From contig NZ_JAHREP010000031.1 of assembly GCF_019084545.1 (NCBI RefSeq), positions 1-49,862 on the forward strand: a stretch of DNA of 49,862 nt, read 5' to 3'. Every line of letters starts with the position of its first letter. Position 1 is the stretch's first letter. Shown here piece after piece: positions 1 through 9,475 of the stretch. The translations under genes were made by a program, and so were the position numbers. Source of the DNA: Marinobacterium ramblicola (GTDB lineage Bacteria > Pseudomonadota > Gammaproteobacteria > Pseudomonadales > Balneatricaceae). A model generated the notes under the pieces. It ran no database searches and had not been told where the DNA came from. It saw only the letters and a program-made list of their open reading frames with translations.

Positions 1-86
1 AAGGATGCGTATTGAAAAAGCGGGATGCTTTACCTCACCCCATGTCATGGAGGACATGGGCGCGGCATGGAAGCTGCAACACTCCA

Positions 87-125
87 GGGGCCCGGATCAC
101 GGATGTGTTCGGGCCCCAACTTTTT
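87..125 (+). terminator. Rho-independent terminator
   Basis: A perfect 8-bp stem GGGGCCCG (87-94) / CGGGCCCC (110-117) encloses a 15-nt loop and is followed by AAC and five T residues (121-125). This fits an intrinsic terminator for a gene that ends left of the window. It insulates the SOS operon that follows. Confidence 0.75.
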
Positions 126-291
126 CTGTCTCCCTAGATTCTCCATAGACTGAACTGTATTCGCTATCGCTCGGTTTTCAGCTGGGCAGAGCAGCTTATT
201 CTCCATCCGCTTTCAGATCCCCACACTCTTCGTATATTGACAGCTGAGATGGCGGCTAATTGATAGTGGCCGCTGAGTGCCATCACTGACC

Positions 292-337
292 TTGTGGAAC
301 CATTTTTTTTAACTCAAAATACTGTATGCATGTACAG
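292..337 (+). promoter_or_regulatory. imuA promoter with LexA (SOS) box
   Basis: CTGTATGCATGTACAG at 322-337 is a perfect CTGT-N8-ACAG LexA operator of the E. coli/gammaproteobacterial type. A plausible sigma70 promoter overlaps it: TTGTGG at 292-297, a 17-bp spacer, and CAAAAT at 315-320. LexA bound here would cover the -10 and start point. The box ends 14 bp before the imuA ATG. SOS control of imuA-imuB-dnaE2 is established in other bacteria, so the operator call is strong. The exact -35/-10 assignment is inference. Confidence 0.85.
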
Positions 338-351
338 TTTGTGAGGTGGTG

Positions 352-978
352 ATGGCACTGGTCAATCTGTTGGAGCGGGGGCAGCTATGGCGTGGATCGC
401 ATGTGGCCGCTGTTCCAGCCGAAGAGGTAGAGCCGAGCGGTCATCCGGTACTGGATGAGCTGTTATCCGGGGGCGGATGGCTGCATGGCCAACTGATCGA
501 GTTGCTCTATTCAGGGGAGGGGCGGGGAGAGCTACGTTTGCTATGGCCGCTTTTAAAGCGCTTTTCATCCGCGGGACGGGCGGTACTCTGGATCGATCCT
601 CCACATCACCCCTACTCTCTAGCGCTGCTTCAGGCGGGCATTAGTCTGTCGACACAACGCATTGTGAGTACGAACACCAGAAAGGAGCGGTTGTGGGCGA
701 TAGAGCAGGCATTGAAAAGTGGAGCTTCGCCTCTGGTATTGAGCTGGCTTGACTTCCAAGTGTCGACTTCGTCACTTCGACGTCTGCAATTGGCAGCCCA
801 ATCAGGGGGAGGGCTGGGCTGGGTGATGCGTTCGGAGGAGGTGAGCGAACACGCCTCGCCTGCGGCTTATCGCGTACGGCTGAACAGCAGTGAAAAAGGG
901 GTGGAGCTGACGCTGATCAAGCGCCGTGGTGGCTGGCCTCTGCCGCCTTTGGTCGTAAAGATTCCCGAGGTTGTCTGA
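352..978 (+). CDS. imuA: ImuA, SOS mutasome accessory protein (RecA/SulA-like)
   Basis: This is the first gene of the imuA-imuB-dnaE2 cassette, which encodes the SOS-induced translesion mutasome. ImuA is a RecA-related protein that works with ImuB and the error-prone polymerase DnaE2. The protein has 208 residues. It has the family's opening (a conserved LLERGQLWRG segment), the HPVLDELLSGGGWLHGQL core and a degenerate P-loop-like GEGRGE stretch. In-frame GTG codons at 346 and 349 also exist. I chose ATG 352 because GAGG (343-346) sits 5 nt upstream. The gene stops at 978, one base before the probable imuB ATG, so the two are co-transcribed. A LexA box lies immediately upstream. Identity rests on sequence type and on the diagnostic gene order. 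Confidence 0.9.
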   Translation: MALVNLLERGQLWRGSHVAAVPAEEVEPSGHPVLDELLSGGGWLHGQLIELLYSGEGRGELRLLWPLLKRFSSAGRAVLWIDPPHHPYSLALLQAGISLSTQRIVSTNTRKERLWAIEQALKSGASPLVLSWLDFQVSTSSLRRLQLAAQSGGGLGWVMRSEEVSEHASPAAYRVRLNSSEKGVELTLIKRRGGWPLPPLVVKIPEVV

Positions 979-979
979 G

Positions 980-2368
980 ATGCGCTGGCTCTGCTTGAAT
1001 TTCCCCTATTTAGCCCTGGAACTGCACGGCTTGCAGCCAGAGCTGCCTCAGGCATTGCTGGATAAACGTCAGCGGATTCGTGCTTTTAATATCAGTGCGG
1101 CTGATCAGGGCATTGAGGTTGGGCAAGCGCTGGCAACGGCACTGGCGCTGAGCCCGGAGCTTGTCCTGCTTGATACATCGGATAAGCGTACGCAGTCGAC
1201 ACTCGAGCAGCTGGCACTCTGGGCTGGAGGTTTCAGCGCCCGTATAAGCCTCTGTCCACCTCAGGCTCTGCTGCTGGAGATCGCCAGCATGCTGCACTAT
1301 TTCGGCGGCTTGGAAGCACTGATATCCCATATCGTTCAGGCGCTTGAGCATACTGGCTACTCAGTCCGGCTGGCGACAGGCGAGACCCCCCGGGGTGCGC
1401 AGCTGCTTGCAGCTGTGGATAACTATACCGGCGCGGATTCCACAAGTTGGTGGCGGCGTCTGCATGAGCTGAGAGTGGATCAATTGCAACTGCTACCGGA
1501 GCAGATGGAGCAGCTTCAAGGGATCGGCATGCGGACCTTGGATGACCTGCGCAAGCTGCTACGGAGCGAGTTGGCTCAGCGTTTTGGGCAGATGCTGCTG
1601 CGTGATCTGGATGCTATCGTCGACCCCGCTGTACCGCCCCCGGAGGCGTTCATTCCACCGGAACGGTTTGAGCAAAGTTGTGAACTGGGAGAGGAGGTGA
1701 TCCACAGCCAAGCCTTGCTGTTTCCGTTACGCCGCCTGCTGGCGGCACTGGAGGGCTATCTCTCCCAACGGCAGCAGAAGGTTTCGCAGATCTGCCTGAA
1801 ATTGACACTGCGGGATGGTTCGACACAGCTGTTCCGGCTCGGTCATGCCGGTGGCAGTGCGTCTGCCGCACACTGGTTGGATCTGTGTCGCTTGAGGCTT
1901 GAGCGTGAGCAGCTCCGCGGCCCGGTGCTGGCATTGCAGCTGAGTGCAGAGGAGAGCGAGTCAGATGAGAAGATAAATGGTGACCTCTTTGCGTCGACCC
2001 GTTCTCAGGGATCCATGGATGAGTTGATCAGCCGTTTGTGTAGTCGGCTCGGAGCGGATGCGGTTCGACCTCTGCAATACCATGCCGATCATCGTCCGGA
2101 ATCCGTTTTAAGCGGCCGCTTTTGCAGCCGCGAAACGCCCCCGGTGGCGATGAAGCGACCCGGATGGTTATTGGAGCGACCCCAATATCTGCCGACTGTT
2201 CAGCGTCGTCGACTGGAGTTGCTCAGTGGACCGGAAAGAATCAGCAGTGGCTGGTGGGAGCAGGCGGTTGTGCGAGATTACTTCGTGGCGCGCTGGCCGG
2301 ATGGCCGTTGTGGCTGGTTGTTTCGCGAGCCCGACGGGCGTTGGTTCATCCACGGCTGGTTCGGTTGA
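980..2368 (+). CDS. imuB: ImuB, inactive Y-family polymerase homologue of the mutasome
   Basis: This is a Y-family DNA polymerase relative of 462 residues that acts as the hub of the mutasome, connecting DnaE2 and ImuA with the beta clamp. The N-terminus reads WLCLNFPYLALEL where active Y-family enzymes carry a catalytic Asp. The second acidic motif is replaced by SMLHYFGGLEAL. It should therefore be catalytically dead, as is known for ImuB. A helix-hairpin-helix-like segment (LQGIGMRTLDDLRKLLRSEL) and a Trp-rich C-terminus follow. ATG 980 is preferred, with GAGG at 967-970; an in-frame TTG at 971 would overlap imuA. The stop at 2368 is about 10 bp before the dnaE2 start, so translational coupling is likely. 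Confidence 0.9.
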   Translation: MRWLCLNFPYLALELHGLQPELPQALLDKRQRIRAFNISAADQGIEVGQALATALALSPELVLLDTSDKRTQSTLEQLALWAGGFSARISLCPPQALLLEIASMLHYFGGLEALISHIVQALEHTGYSVRLATGETPRGAQLLAAVDNYTGADSTSWWRRLHELRVDQLQLLPEQMEQLQGIGMRTLDDLRKLLRSELAQRFGQMLLRDLDAIVDPAVPPPEAFIPPERFEQSCELGEEVIHSQALLFPLRRLLAALEGYLSQRQQKVSQICLKLTLRDGSTQLFRLGHAGGSASAAHWLDLCRLRLEREQLRGPVLALQLSAEESESDEKINGDLFASTRSQGSMDELISRLCSRLGADAVRPLQYHADHRPESVLSGRFCSRETPPVAMKRPGWLLERPQYLPTVQRRRLELLSGPERISSGWWEQAVVRDYFVARWPDGRCGWLFREPDGRWFIHGWFG

Positions 2369-2378
2369 AGGTGGCGTG

Positions 2379-5300
2379 GTGACTGATTATCGGGGCGGCT
2401 ATGCCGAGCTGCATGCACTGTCTAATTTCTCCTTTCTGCGTGGAGCCTCGCATCCGGAGGAACTGGTGGCACAGGCCGCATCCCTGGGCTACTCGGCATT
2501 GGCTCTGACCGATGAGTGTTCACTGGCCGGCAGTGTGCGTGCGCACCAGGAGGCGAAAGAGCTGGGGATCAAGCTGCTGATCGGCAGCGAGTTTCGCATA
2601 GAGGGGCGAGTGCTGGTTGTGCTGGTCAGGAATCGGCAGGGTTACGCCCAGCTGTGCAGCCTGATTACCCGGGGGCGGCGGCGTGCTGAGAAAGGTAATT
2701 ACTTACTAACGCTGGCGGACTTCGAACAGGGGCTGGATCAGTGCCTGCTGCTGTTCCAGCCGGGATCCGACGATAACCAGTTGTTATCCGATCTGAAGTG
2801 GCTGGAGCAATATCATGCCGGGCGCAGCTGGTTGCTGCTGGAGCGCTTGCTTGATAGCGATGATCTCTGGCGTTACCGGCGTCTGCTCGGTATGGCTGAA
2901 CAATGCGCTACCCCTTTGGTTTGTGCCGGCAATGTGCATATGCATGAACCCTCTCGCCAGCCGTTACAGGATGTACTCACCGCGATACGCCTGCGTACGA
3001 CGCTCACCCAGGCGGGCTGGCGACTGGCGGCCAATGCCGAGCGTCACCTGCGCCCGCTGGCCAAGCTGGAAAAGCTCTATCCACCGGCGTTGCGCGAGCA
3101 GACATTGGTGATCGCTTCCCGGTGCGATTTCTCGCTGGATGAGCTGCGCTATGAATACCCCGATGAACTGGTACCCAGGGGCGTGACGCCGCAAGTGCAT
3201 CTGCGTGCGCTGGTCGAGGCGGGTGTGCAGCGACGCTTCCCCGAGGGCGTGCCGGACCGGGTGCGTGGACAGATCGAGCGCGAACTGCAGGTGATTGCCG
3301 AACTCAACTACGAGCCCTATTTCCTGACCATCGAGGATATCGTGCGTTTTGCGCGCGAGAACAAGATCCTCTGTCAGGGACGGGGCTCCGCCGCCAACTC
3401 GGTGGTTTGCTACTGCCTGGGCATCACCGAGGTCGATCCGCGGCAGGTCAATCTGCTGTTCGAGCGCTTCCTCTCCAAGGAGCGCAATGAGCCTCCGGAT
3501 ATCGACGTGGACTTCGAACATCAGCGGCGGGAGGAGGTGATCCAGTATATCTATCGCCGCTACGGCCGCGAGCGGGCAGGCCTGGCCGCGGCAGTGATAA
3601 GCTATCGCAGTCGCAGCGCGATCCGTGATGTGGGCAGGGCGCTGGGATTCGACGAAGCTTACTTGGGCTGGCTGATCAACCAGCTCGACCGGCGTGATAC
3701 CCAGCAACCCTGGCTGGAGCAACTACGCGCCCTGGAGGGAGAACGCCCGGCGCCGATGCTTCGCCATCTGCTGACCCTGGTGCCGCAGATCCTGCATTTC
3801 CCGCGGCACCTGTCGCAGCATGTGGGTGGTTTCGTGATCTCGGCCGGCCCCTTGCACGAACTGGTGCCGATCGAGAATGCAGCGATGGAGGGACGAACGC
3901 TGATCCAGTGGAACAAGGATGACCTTGAGGCGTTGGGGCTGTTGAAGATCGATGTGCTGGCACTGGGGATGCTCAGTGCGTTGCGCCGTGCCCTGCATCT
4001 GCTCGGCGAGCGTGACGGCCGTGACTGGCAGCTGCAGGATATCCCGCGGGAGGAGCTGAAGGTGTATGACATGCTCAGCGCAGCGGATTCGATGGGGGTG
4101 TTTCAGGTCGAGTCGCGCGCGCAGATGAATATGCTGCCGCGGCTGCGGCCGCAGACATATTACGACCTGGTGGTGCAGGTGGCGATCGTGCGTCCCGGCC
4201 CGATTCAGGGCGACATGGTGCACCCCTATCTGTTGCGACGCCAAGGCAAGGAGGCGATCGACTATCCGAGCGAGGCGGTACGTGAAGTGCTCGAACCGAC
4301 GCTTGGCGTACCGATCTTCCAGGAGCAGGTGATTCGTCTGGCGATGGTGGCGGCCGGTTTCAGCGGCGGCGAGGCGGACCAGCTGCGCCGGGCGATGGCG
4401 GCCTGGCGCCGCAGCGGGCATATCGCGATCTACCAGCAGAAACTGCGTGAGGGGATGCTGGCTCGGGGCTACAGTGCCGAATACGCCGAGCGGATCTGTC
4501 GCCAGATCGAGGGGTTCGGCGAGTACGGTTTTCCCGAGTCCCACGCTGCCAGTTTTGCGCTGTTGGTCTACCTGTCGGCCTGGATCAAGTGCCACGAACC
4601 GGCAATTTTCTGTTGTGCACTGCTCAACAGCCAGCCGATGGGGTTTTACTCTCCGTCGCAGCTGGTCCAGGATGCGCGTCGGCATGGGGTGCAGGTGCGT
4701 CCGGTGTGCATCAATGCCAGCGCCTACGACTGCACAATTGAGTATGACGCGGCGCGAGAGCGTAGCGGGCAGCAGGGTGTGCTGCGTCTGGGGTTCAGAA
4801 TGGTGAAGGGGTTATCGCAGAGTGCAGCTGAGCAGCTGGTCGAGGTGCGTCCGCCGCAGGGGTTCCGCTCGGTGGCCGATCTGCGTGCCAGGGTTCGCTT
4901 CAGTCGGCGGGACTACGACGCTCTGGCCGCGGCCAACGCCTTGCAGGCGATCGCCGGGCACCGGCATCAGGCACGCTGGGCTCTGCTGGATGACGCCGCG
5001 GTTCTGCAGCTCGATACCGGGGTGCCGGAGACTGATGGCAGCGCCGTCCCGGAAGCACGGGTTGCCATGCCGGTGCCGGATGAGTTCAGCGAACTACAGG
5101 CGGACTACCGCCATCTGGGGCTGACGCTGGGACGTCACCCCCTGGCGCTGCTGCGTGAGCAGGGCAAGCTGCCGCGCTGCGTGCCTGCCGATCGCCTGCA
5201 CGGGATTGACAGCGGCCGTCCGGTCCGTGTGGCCGGACTGGTCACCAATCGCCAGCGTCCGGGCACTGCGACCGGGATCACCTTCGTGACGCTGGAGGAT

Positions 5301-5498
5301 GAGTCTGGCCAGATCAACCTGGTGGTGTGGCAGGCCACCGCCCGCGGCCAGCGCAAGGCGCTACTGGGCAGCAGGATTCTACAGGTGGATGGCATTCTGG
5401 AGCGGGAGGGGGAGCTGATCCATGTCATCGCCGGTCGGCTAACCGATATTACCCCGTTGTGGGGAGGGTTGAACAACCGCTCCCGGGATTTTCACTAG
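2379..5498 (+). CDS. dnaE2: DnaE2 (ImuC), error-prone DNA polymerase III alpha-like subunit
   Basis: This is a C-family DNA polymerase that performs SOS translesion synthesis with ImuA and ImuB. The 1039-residue protein has an N-terminal PHP domain (starting YAELHALSNFSFLRGASHPE), a polymerase core with the catalytic acids in PDIDVDF (D374, D376, D378) and in LLKIDVLALG (D525), a helix-hairpin-helix region, and an OB-fold near the C-terminus (VRVAGLVTNRQRPGTATGI). Length fits DnaE2 (about 1030-1090) and is shorter than replicative DnaE. The frame is open much further upstream, inside imuB. I place the start at GTG 2379, with GTG 2376 as the alternative, because a GAAGG ribosome site (2367-2371) precedes it and homology begins here. 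It is the last gene of the SOS operon and faces a convergent gene 33 bp on. Confidence 0.93.
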   Translation: MTDYRGGYAELHALSNFSFLRGASHPEELVAQAASLGYSALALTDECSLAGSVRAHQEAKELGIKLLIGSEFRIEGRVLVVLVRNRQGYAQLCSLITRGRRRAEKGNYLLTLADFEQGLDQCLLLFQPGSDDNQLLSDLKWLEQYHAGRSWLLLERLLDSDDLWRYRRLLGMAEQCATPLVCAGNVHMHEPSRQPLQDVLTAIRLRTTLTQAGWRLAANAERHLRPLAKLEKLYPPALREQTLVIASRCDFSLDELRYEYPDELVPRGVTPQVHLRALVEAGVQRRFPEGVPDRVRGQIERELQVIAELNYEPYFLTIEDIVRFARENKILCQGRGSAANSVVCYCLGITEVDPRQVNLLFERFLSKERNEPPDIDVDFEHQRREEVIQYIYRRYGRERAGLAAAVISYRSRSAIRDVGRALGFDEAYLGWLINQLDRRDTQQPWLEQLRALEGERPAPMLRHLLTLVPQILHFPRHLSQHVGGFVISAGPLHELVPIENAAMEGRTLIQWNKDDLEALGLLKIDVLALGMLSALRRALHLLGERDGRDWQLQDIPREELKVYDMLSAADSMGVFQVESRAQMNMLPRLRPQTYYDLVVQVAIVRPGPIQGDMVHPYLLRRQGKEAIDYPSEAVREVLEPTLGVPIFQEQVIRLAMVAAGFSGGEADQLRRAMAAWRRSGHIAIYQQKLREGMLARGYSAEYAERICRQIEGFGEYGFPESHAASFALLVYLSAWIKCHEPAIFCCALLNSQPMGFYSPSQLVQDARRHGVQVRPVCINASAYDCTIEYDAARERSGQQGVLRLGFRMVKGLSQSAAEQLVEVRPPQGFRSVADLRARVRFSRRDYDALAAANALQAIAGHRHQARWALLDDAAVLQLDTGVPETDGSAVPEARVAMPVPDEFSELQADYRHLGLTLGRHPLALLREQGKLPRCVPADRLHGIDSGRPVRVAGLVTNRQRPGTATGITFVTLEDESGQINLVVWQATARGQRKALLGSRILQVDGILEREGELIHVIAGRLTDITPLWGGLNNRSRDFH

Positions 5499-5531
5499 GC
5501 TGATTTGCACATTGCCCGCCAGGGGGGCGAC

Positions 5532-5990
5532 TCAGAGGTCGCCGAGCATATTGGAGGCGTTGGACAGCCGCATCGCTTCATGTCTTTCGAGCGCGGCGAG
5601 CTCCTCCAGCAGATCGACCGCGGGGGTTGCCACGGCACGGCCGGCAAGGAACTTGTAGAGTTCGATGATATTGCTGTGCTCGGCTTCGATCCTGTTGATG
5701 ATCTCCTCGGCGGAGAGGTCGGCATAGGGCGCTTTGATCTCGGCATCCGGCAAGATCGGGGTTTTGTTCAGATATTCCATGACCCAGGTGTTGAGCCCTT
5801 TCAGATTGTCGCTGTGTTCAAACGCACTGACCGCTTTGGCGAGTTTGGCTTCGTGCTCCGACAGATAATCCAATAGCAGCCGCGCTTTCTCGTTCAAGTT
5901 CGCATCTCTGCTGTGCTTCAGGCTTTCGGCAAGCTGATGATGATAGGCTTGCGTCCAGTGGATGATGTCGCGGAAGGTGTCGATCTGCAT
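5532..5990 (-). CDS. Conserved hypothetical all-helical protein (ferritin-like fold suspected)
   Basis: This 152-residue soluble protein has no signal peptide or membrane segment and is predicted to be almost entirely helical. It opens MQIDTFRDIIHWTQAYHHQL, has several His and Glu residues spaced along the helices (HWTQAYHHQL, LSEHEAKL, IEAEHSN, ALERHEAMRL), and ends RLSNASNMLGDL. The repeated E/H pairs resemble a four-helix-bundle metal or hemerythrin/ferritin-like protein, but I cannot verify an intact metal site and assign no function. AAGGAG lies 8 nt before the ATG at 5990. It is transcribed toward dnaE2 and is probably monocistronic. It sits just downstream of the arsenic operon in the same direction, separated by 130 bp, so read-through from arsJ is possible. 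Confidence 0.7.
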   Translation of the reverse strand: MQIDTFRDIIHWTQAYHHQLAESLKHSRDANLNEKARLLLDYLSEHEAKLAKAVSAFEHSDNLKGLNTWVMEYLNKTPILPDAEIKAPYADLSAEEIINRIEAEHSNIIELYKFLAGRAVATPAVDLLEELAALERHEAMRLSNASNMLGDL

Positions 5991-6120
5991 GGTGACGCTC
6001 CTTGGCTTGCTCCGCCATTGGCGGGATTACCGAACAGCCTCTCATCAAGGCCTCACGCGCTCTCGGTGCGCTCTACCTAAAGCATATTCCAGCCGCACAG
6101 GATTACCAGCGACGATGGCC

Positions 6121-7338
6121 TTAATCCCGCGGCAACCAGATCGAGATCAAGACTGTCAGCAGCAGCAGGGTTGTGGATATCCACAGGCAGGCGGCAAGCC
6201 CGCTAGCGCCCAAGCCCGCGGCCTGGAATACCCAGCCCGACAGCAGTGTGCCGAGCAGTCGCCCCATGGCGTTGGCCATGTAGTAGAAGCCGACGTCCAG
6301 CGAGACGCCATCGGCCCGCGCCAGACTGACGATCAGGTAGCTGTGCAGCGAGGAGTTGATCGCGAACAGCACACCGAACAGCAGCAGCCCGCCGATCAGC
6401 AGTGCAGCGGGATTGATCTCCATGCCCAGGCCCAGTGCGATCAGCGCCGGAACTGCGGTCAACACCGCGGCCCATAGCATCGCAGCGCGGCCGTTCGGTA
6501 CCTGTCCAGCGGCCTTGCCGGTGATGCGCGGTGCAACCGCCTGCACCATGCCGTAGCCGATGATCCACAGCGCGAGAAAGCCGCCGGTCTGCCAGTGATC
6601 CCAGCCCAGCGTCTGCGACAGGAACACCGGCAGGGCCACCACGAACCAGACATCGCGGGCACCGAACAGGCACAGGCGCGCGGCGGATAGAATGTTGATC
6701 GAGCGGCTCTTGGACAGGATATCGCGGAACTTTGGCTTGGACTTCGCCTTGCCCAGATCCTGCTTCAACAACACCAGACTCGCCAGCCAGACCAGCGTCA
6801 GTGCCGCCGCCATGGCCGTGACGGCACCGGCAAACCCGAGCAGCATCAGTAACGCGCCGCCGAGGAAGAAACCGGCGCCCTTGAGCGCATTCTTGGAGCC
6901 GGTCAGCAGCGCGACCCATTTATATAGCTGGCCCTGCGCCTGCTCCGACACCAGCAGCTTGATCGAGCTTTTCGCGCTCATCTTGTTCAGGTCCTTGGCG
7001 ATGCCGGATAGCGCCTGTGCCGCCATCACCCAGGGCACGGTCAGCATCGCGGCCGGCACCAGCAGCATCGCCAGCGCTGCGACCTGCAGGCCGAGGCCGA
7101 TGTTCATGGTCCGATTCAGGCCCAGATGGGCGCCGAGCCAGCCGCCGACCAGATTGGTGATGACGCCGAAGATCTCGTAGAACAGGAACAGCAGCGCGAT
7201 CTCCAGCGGCGAATAGCCCAGCGTATGGAAATGCAGCACCACCAGCATGCGCAGGGCGCCGTCGGTCAGCGTAAAGGCCCAGTAGTTGCCGGTGACGACC
7301 AGATACTGCCGGATGGAGGGGGATAGCCGGCTCAGCAT
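6121..7338 (-). CDS. arsJ: ArsJ, MFS exporter of 1-arseno-3-phosphoglycerate
   Basis: This is a major-facilitator membrane protein of 405 residues with about twelve hydrophobic segments. It opens [29 protein letters not shown]-type, characteristic of ArsJ. ArsJ is known to expel 1-arseno-3-phosphoglycerate, the unstable product made when GAPDH uses arsenate instead of phosphate; outside, it hydrolyses to arsenate. The ATG at 7338 overlaps the end of the GAPDH gene by 7 bp, the arrangement typical of this pathway and the main support for the substrate. It is the last gene of the leftward operon arsC/R-acr3-gapdh-arsJ. No frameshift or truncation is evident. Confidence 0.9.
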   Translation of the reverse strand: MLSRLSPSIRQYLVVTGNYWAFTLTDGALRMLVVLHFHTLGYSPLEIALLFLFYEIFGVITNLVGGWLGAHLGLNRTMNIGLGLQVAALAMLLVPAAMLTVPWVMAAQALSGIAKDLNKMSAKSSIKLLVSEQAQGQLYKWVALLTGSKNALKGAGFFLGGALLMLLGFAGAVTAMAAALTLVWLASLVLLKQDLGKAKSKPKFRDILSKSRSINILSAARLCLFGARDVWFVVALPVFLSQTLGWDHWQTGGFLALWIIGYGMVQAVAPRITGKAAGQVPNGRAAMLWAAVLTAVPALIALGLGMEINPAALLIGGLLLFGVLFAINSSLHSYLIVSLARADGVSLDVGFYYMANAMGRLLGTLLSGWVFQAAGLGASGLAACLWISTTLLLLTVLISIWLPRD

Positions 7339-8342
7339 CGATCCATCCGCCCCACCTTCAACGCCAGCTCAGCCGTGCGGTTGGCATAGCCCCACTCGTT
7401 GTCGTACCAGGCGTAGATCTTCACCTGGGTGCCGTCGACCACCATCGTCGACAGGGCATCGATGATGCTCGAACGCGGATCGGTCTTGTAGTCGATGGAG
7501 ACCAGCGGGCGCTCCTCGTAGCCGAGAATCCCCTGCAGCTCACCGTCGGCGGCGGCCTTCAGCAGCGCATTGACCTCTTCGGCCGTGGTCTCGCGCGCCA
7601 CCTCGAACACGCAGTCGGTCAGTGATGCGTTGGCCAGCGGCACGCGGATGGCGTGGCCGTTCAGCTTGCCCTTCAACTCCGGGAAGATATGGGTGATCGC
7701 CGTGGCCGAGCCGGTGGTGGTCGGGATCAGGCTCTGGCCGCAGGCGCGGGCACGACGCAGGTCCTTGTGCGGCGCATCGAGGATGGTCTGGGTGTTGGTG
7801 ATATCGTGGATCGTGGTCATCGAGCCGTGCTTGATACCGAGTGCCTCGTGGATCACCTTGACCACCGGCGCCAGGCAGTTGGTGGTGCAGGAGGCGGCGG
7901 TGACGATCGGATGCCGGGCCGGGTCGTACAGCGCGTCGTTGACGCCCATGACGATATTGAGCACGCCCTCCTCCTTGACCGGCGCGGTGACCACCACGCG
8001 CTTCACGCCCTGGTCCAGATAGGTCTGCAGAACCGCCTTGCTCTTCATCTTGCCGGAGGCTTCGATCACCAGATCGCAGCCGGACCAGTCGGTTTCGCCG
8101 ATCGTCTTGTTGCGGCTGGTGGCGATGCGGTGATCGCCGATCAGAATGGCATCGCCATCGGCGCGGGCTTCATGACTCCAGCGCCCGTGCACCGAATCGA
8201 AGTTGAGCAGGTGCGCCAGGGTGGCGGCATCGCCGGCCGGATCGTTAATCTGTACGAACTCGATCTCGTCCCACTCCCAGGCCACGCGCAGTGCCAGACG
8301 GCCCATGCGTCCGAATCCGTTGATGCCTACTTTGATGGCCAC
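7332..8342 (-). CDS. ArsJ-associated glyceraldehyde-3-phosphate dehydrogenase
   Basis: This is a type I GAPDH of 336 residues with the NAD-binding start [19 protein letters not shown], the catalytic cysteine in ASCTTNC, and the ending [11 protein letters not shown]. In this context it works with arsenate to form 1-arseno-3-phosphoglycerate, which the overlapping arsJ product exports. It is probably a dedicated paralogue rather than the glycolytic copy. The frame is open to about 8453, but homology begins at GTG 8342, which has AGGAGA 7 nt upstream; I use that start. It follows acr3 after about 40 bp in the same operon. Neighbouring arsenic genes make the specialised role likely. The enzyme family is certain. 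Confidence 0.93.
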   Translation of the reverse strand: MAIKVGINGFGRMGRLALRVAWEWDEIEFVQINDPAGDAATLAHLLNFDSVHGRWSHEARADGDAILIGDHRIATSRNKTIGETDWSGCDLVIEASGKMKSKAVLQTYLDQGVKRVVVTAPVKEEGVLNIVMGVNDALYDPARHPIVTAASCTTNCLAPVVKVIHEALGIKHGSMTTIHDITNTQTILDAPHKDLRRARACGQSLIPTTTGSATAITHIFPELKGKLNGHAIRVPLANASLTDCVFEVARETTAEEVNALLKAAADGELQGILGYEERPLVSIDYKTDPRSSIIDALSTMVVDGTQVKIYAWYDNEWGYANRTAELALKVGRMDRC

Positions 8343-8385
8343 GTTGATCTCTCCTGTTTGAACCATGTTGTTGTGAACAAGGGGC

Positions 8386-9465
8386 TTATTTGCTGTGCGC
8401 CGGTGCATGACGCGGCGCGGCCGGTGACGGCGTTGCGGCCTGCGTCGGGGCATCGAACCAGTGCCGGGTGCGGTTGGCGATCGCCACCAGCGACAGCATC
8501 ACCGGCACCTCCACCAGTACGCCCACCACCGTGGCCAGCGCCGCGCCGGAGTGCAGTCCGAACAGCGATATCGCCACCGCCACGGCCAGCTCGAAGAAGT
8601 TGGAGGTACCGATCATGCAGGCCGGAGCCGCGACATTGTGCGGCAGACGCAGCCAGTACGCGCCGGCATAGGCAAGGATGAAGATGCCGTAGGTCTGGAT
8701 CAGCAGGGGGGTGGCGATCAACACGATGGTTTGCGGCTGGGCGAGGATGGTCTGCGCCTGGAACCCGAACAGCAGGATGACCGTTGCCAACAGACCGAGG
8801 ATCGACCAGGGCTTGAGAGTGTGCAGAAAACTGTCCAGCCGCACACCGTCGCCCCGGCGCTCCAGCCTGTGCCGGGTCCAGATGCCGGCGGTCAGCGGTA
8901 GCACCACGTAGAGCAGCACCGACAGCAACAGGGTTTCCCAGGGCACGCTGATATCGCTGACGCCGAGCAGGAAGGCGGCAAGCGGTGCGAAGGCGAACAC
9001 CATGATGATGTCGTTCACCGATACCTGCACCAGGGTGTAGTTGGGGTCGCCCCTGGTGAGCTGGCTCCAGACGAACACCATCGCCGTGCAGGGCGCCACA
9101 CCGAGCAGGATCATGCCGGCGATATACTCTCCGGCGCTTTGCGGGTCGACCCAGTCGGCAAAGAGCACGCGGAAGAACAGCCAGCCCAGCAGCGCCATGG
9201 TAAACGGTTTGATCAGCCAGTTGATCACCAGTGTCAGCACCAACCCCTTCGGACGTTTGCCTACGTCACGCACGGCACTGAAATCGATCTGCACCATCAT
9301 CGGGTAGATCATCACCCAGATAAACAGCGCCACCACCAGGTTCACCTGGGCGTACTCCAGCGCCGCCACCTGCGCGAACAGCCCCGGTATCCAGTTGCCG
9401 AGCAGCACCCCGGCCAGGATGCACAGGCCGACCCAGAGGGTCAGATAACGTTCGAAAATACCCAT
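8386..9465 (-). CDS. acr3: Acr3, arsenite efflux permease
   Basis: This inner-membrane arsenite exporter of the bile/arsenite/riboflavin transporter superfamily has 359 residues and about ten membrane segments. The signature [21 protein letters not shown] carries the conserved cysteine needed for As(III) transport in Acr3 proteins, and [18 protein letters not shown] carries the conserved glutamate of a later helix. It removes arsenite made by ArsC or entering from outside, driven by the proton motive force. An upstream extension to 9561 is open, but ATG 9465 has GAGGAG just before it and matches the family N-terminus ([12 protein letters not shown]). It lies 10 bp after the arsC-arsR fusion gene, so it is co-transcribed. 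Confidence 0.93.
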   Translation of the reverse strand: MGIFERYLTLWVGLCILAGVLLGNWIPGLFAQVAALEYAQVNLVVALFIWVMIYPMMVQIDFSAVRDVGKRPKGLVLTLVINWLIKPFTMALLGWLFFRVLFADWVDPQSAGEYIAGMILLGVAPCTAMVFVWSQLTRGDPNYTLVQVSVNDIIMVFAFAPLAAFLLGVSDISVPWETLLLSVLLYVVLPLTAGIWTRHRLERRGDGVRLDSFLHTLKPWSILGLLATVILLFGFQAQTILAQPQTIVLIATPLLIQTYGIFILAYAGAYWLRLPHNVAAPACMIGTSNFFELAVAVAISLFGLHSGAALATVVGVLVEVPVMLSLVAIANRTRHWFDAPTQAATPSPAAPRHAPAHSK

Positions 9466-9475
9466 TGGTCGCTCC

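Larger units (their letters stand above)
1..351. other. Non-coding stretch upstream of the imuA operon
   Basis: I see no convincing gene here. Short open frames run through the first 130 bases but lack a ribosome site and cross the hairpin at 87-125, so the first 86 bases are best read as the tail or 3' untranslated region of a gene outside the window. The rest holds the terminator, an apparently featureless segment (about 126-290), and the SOS-controlled promoter of imuA at 292-337. Confidence 0.5.
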
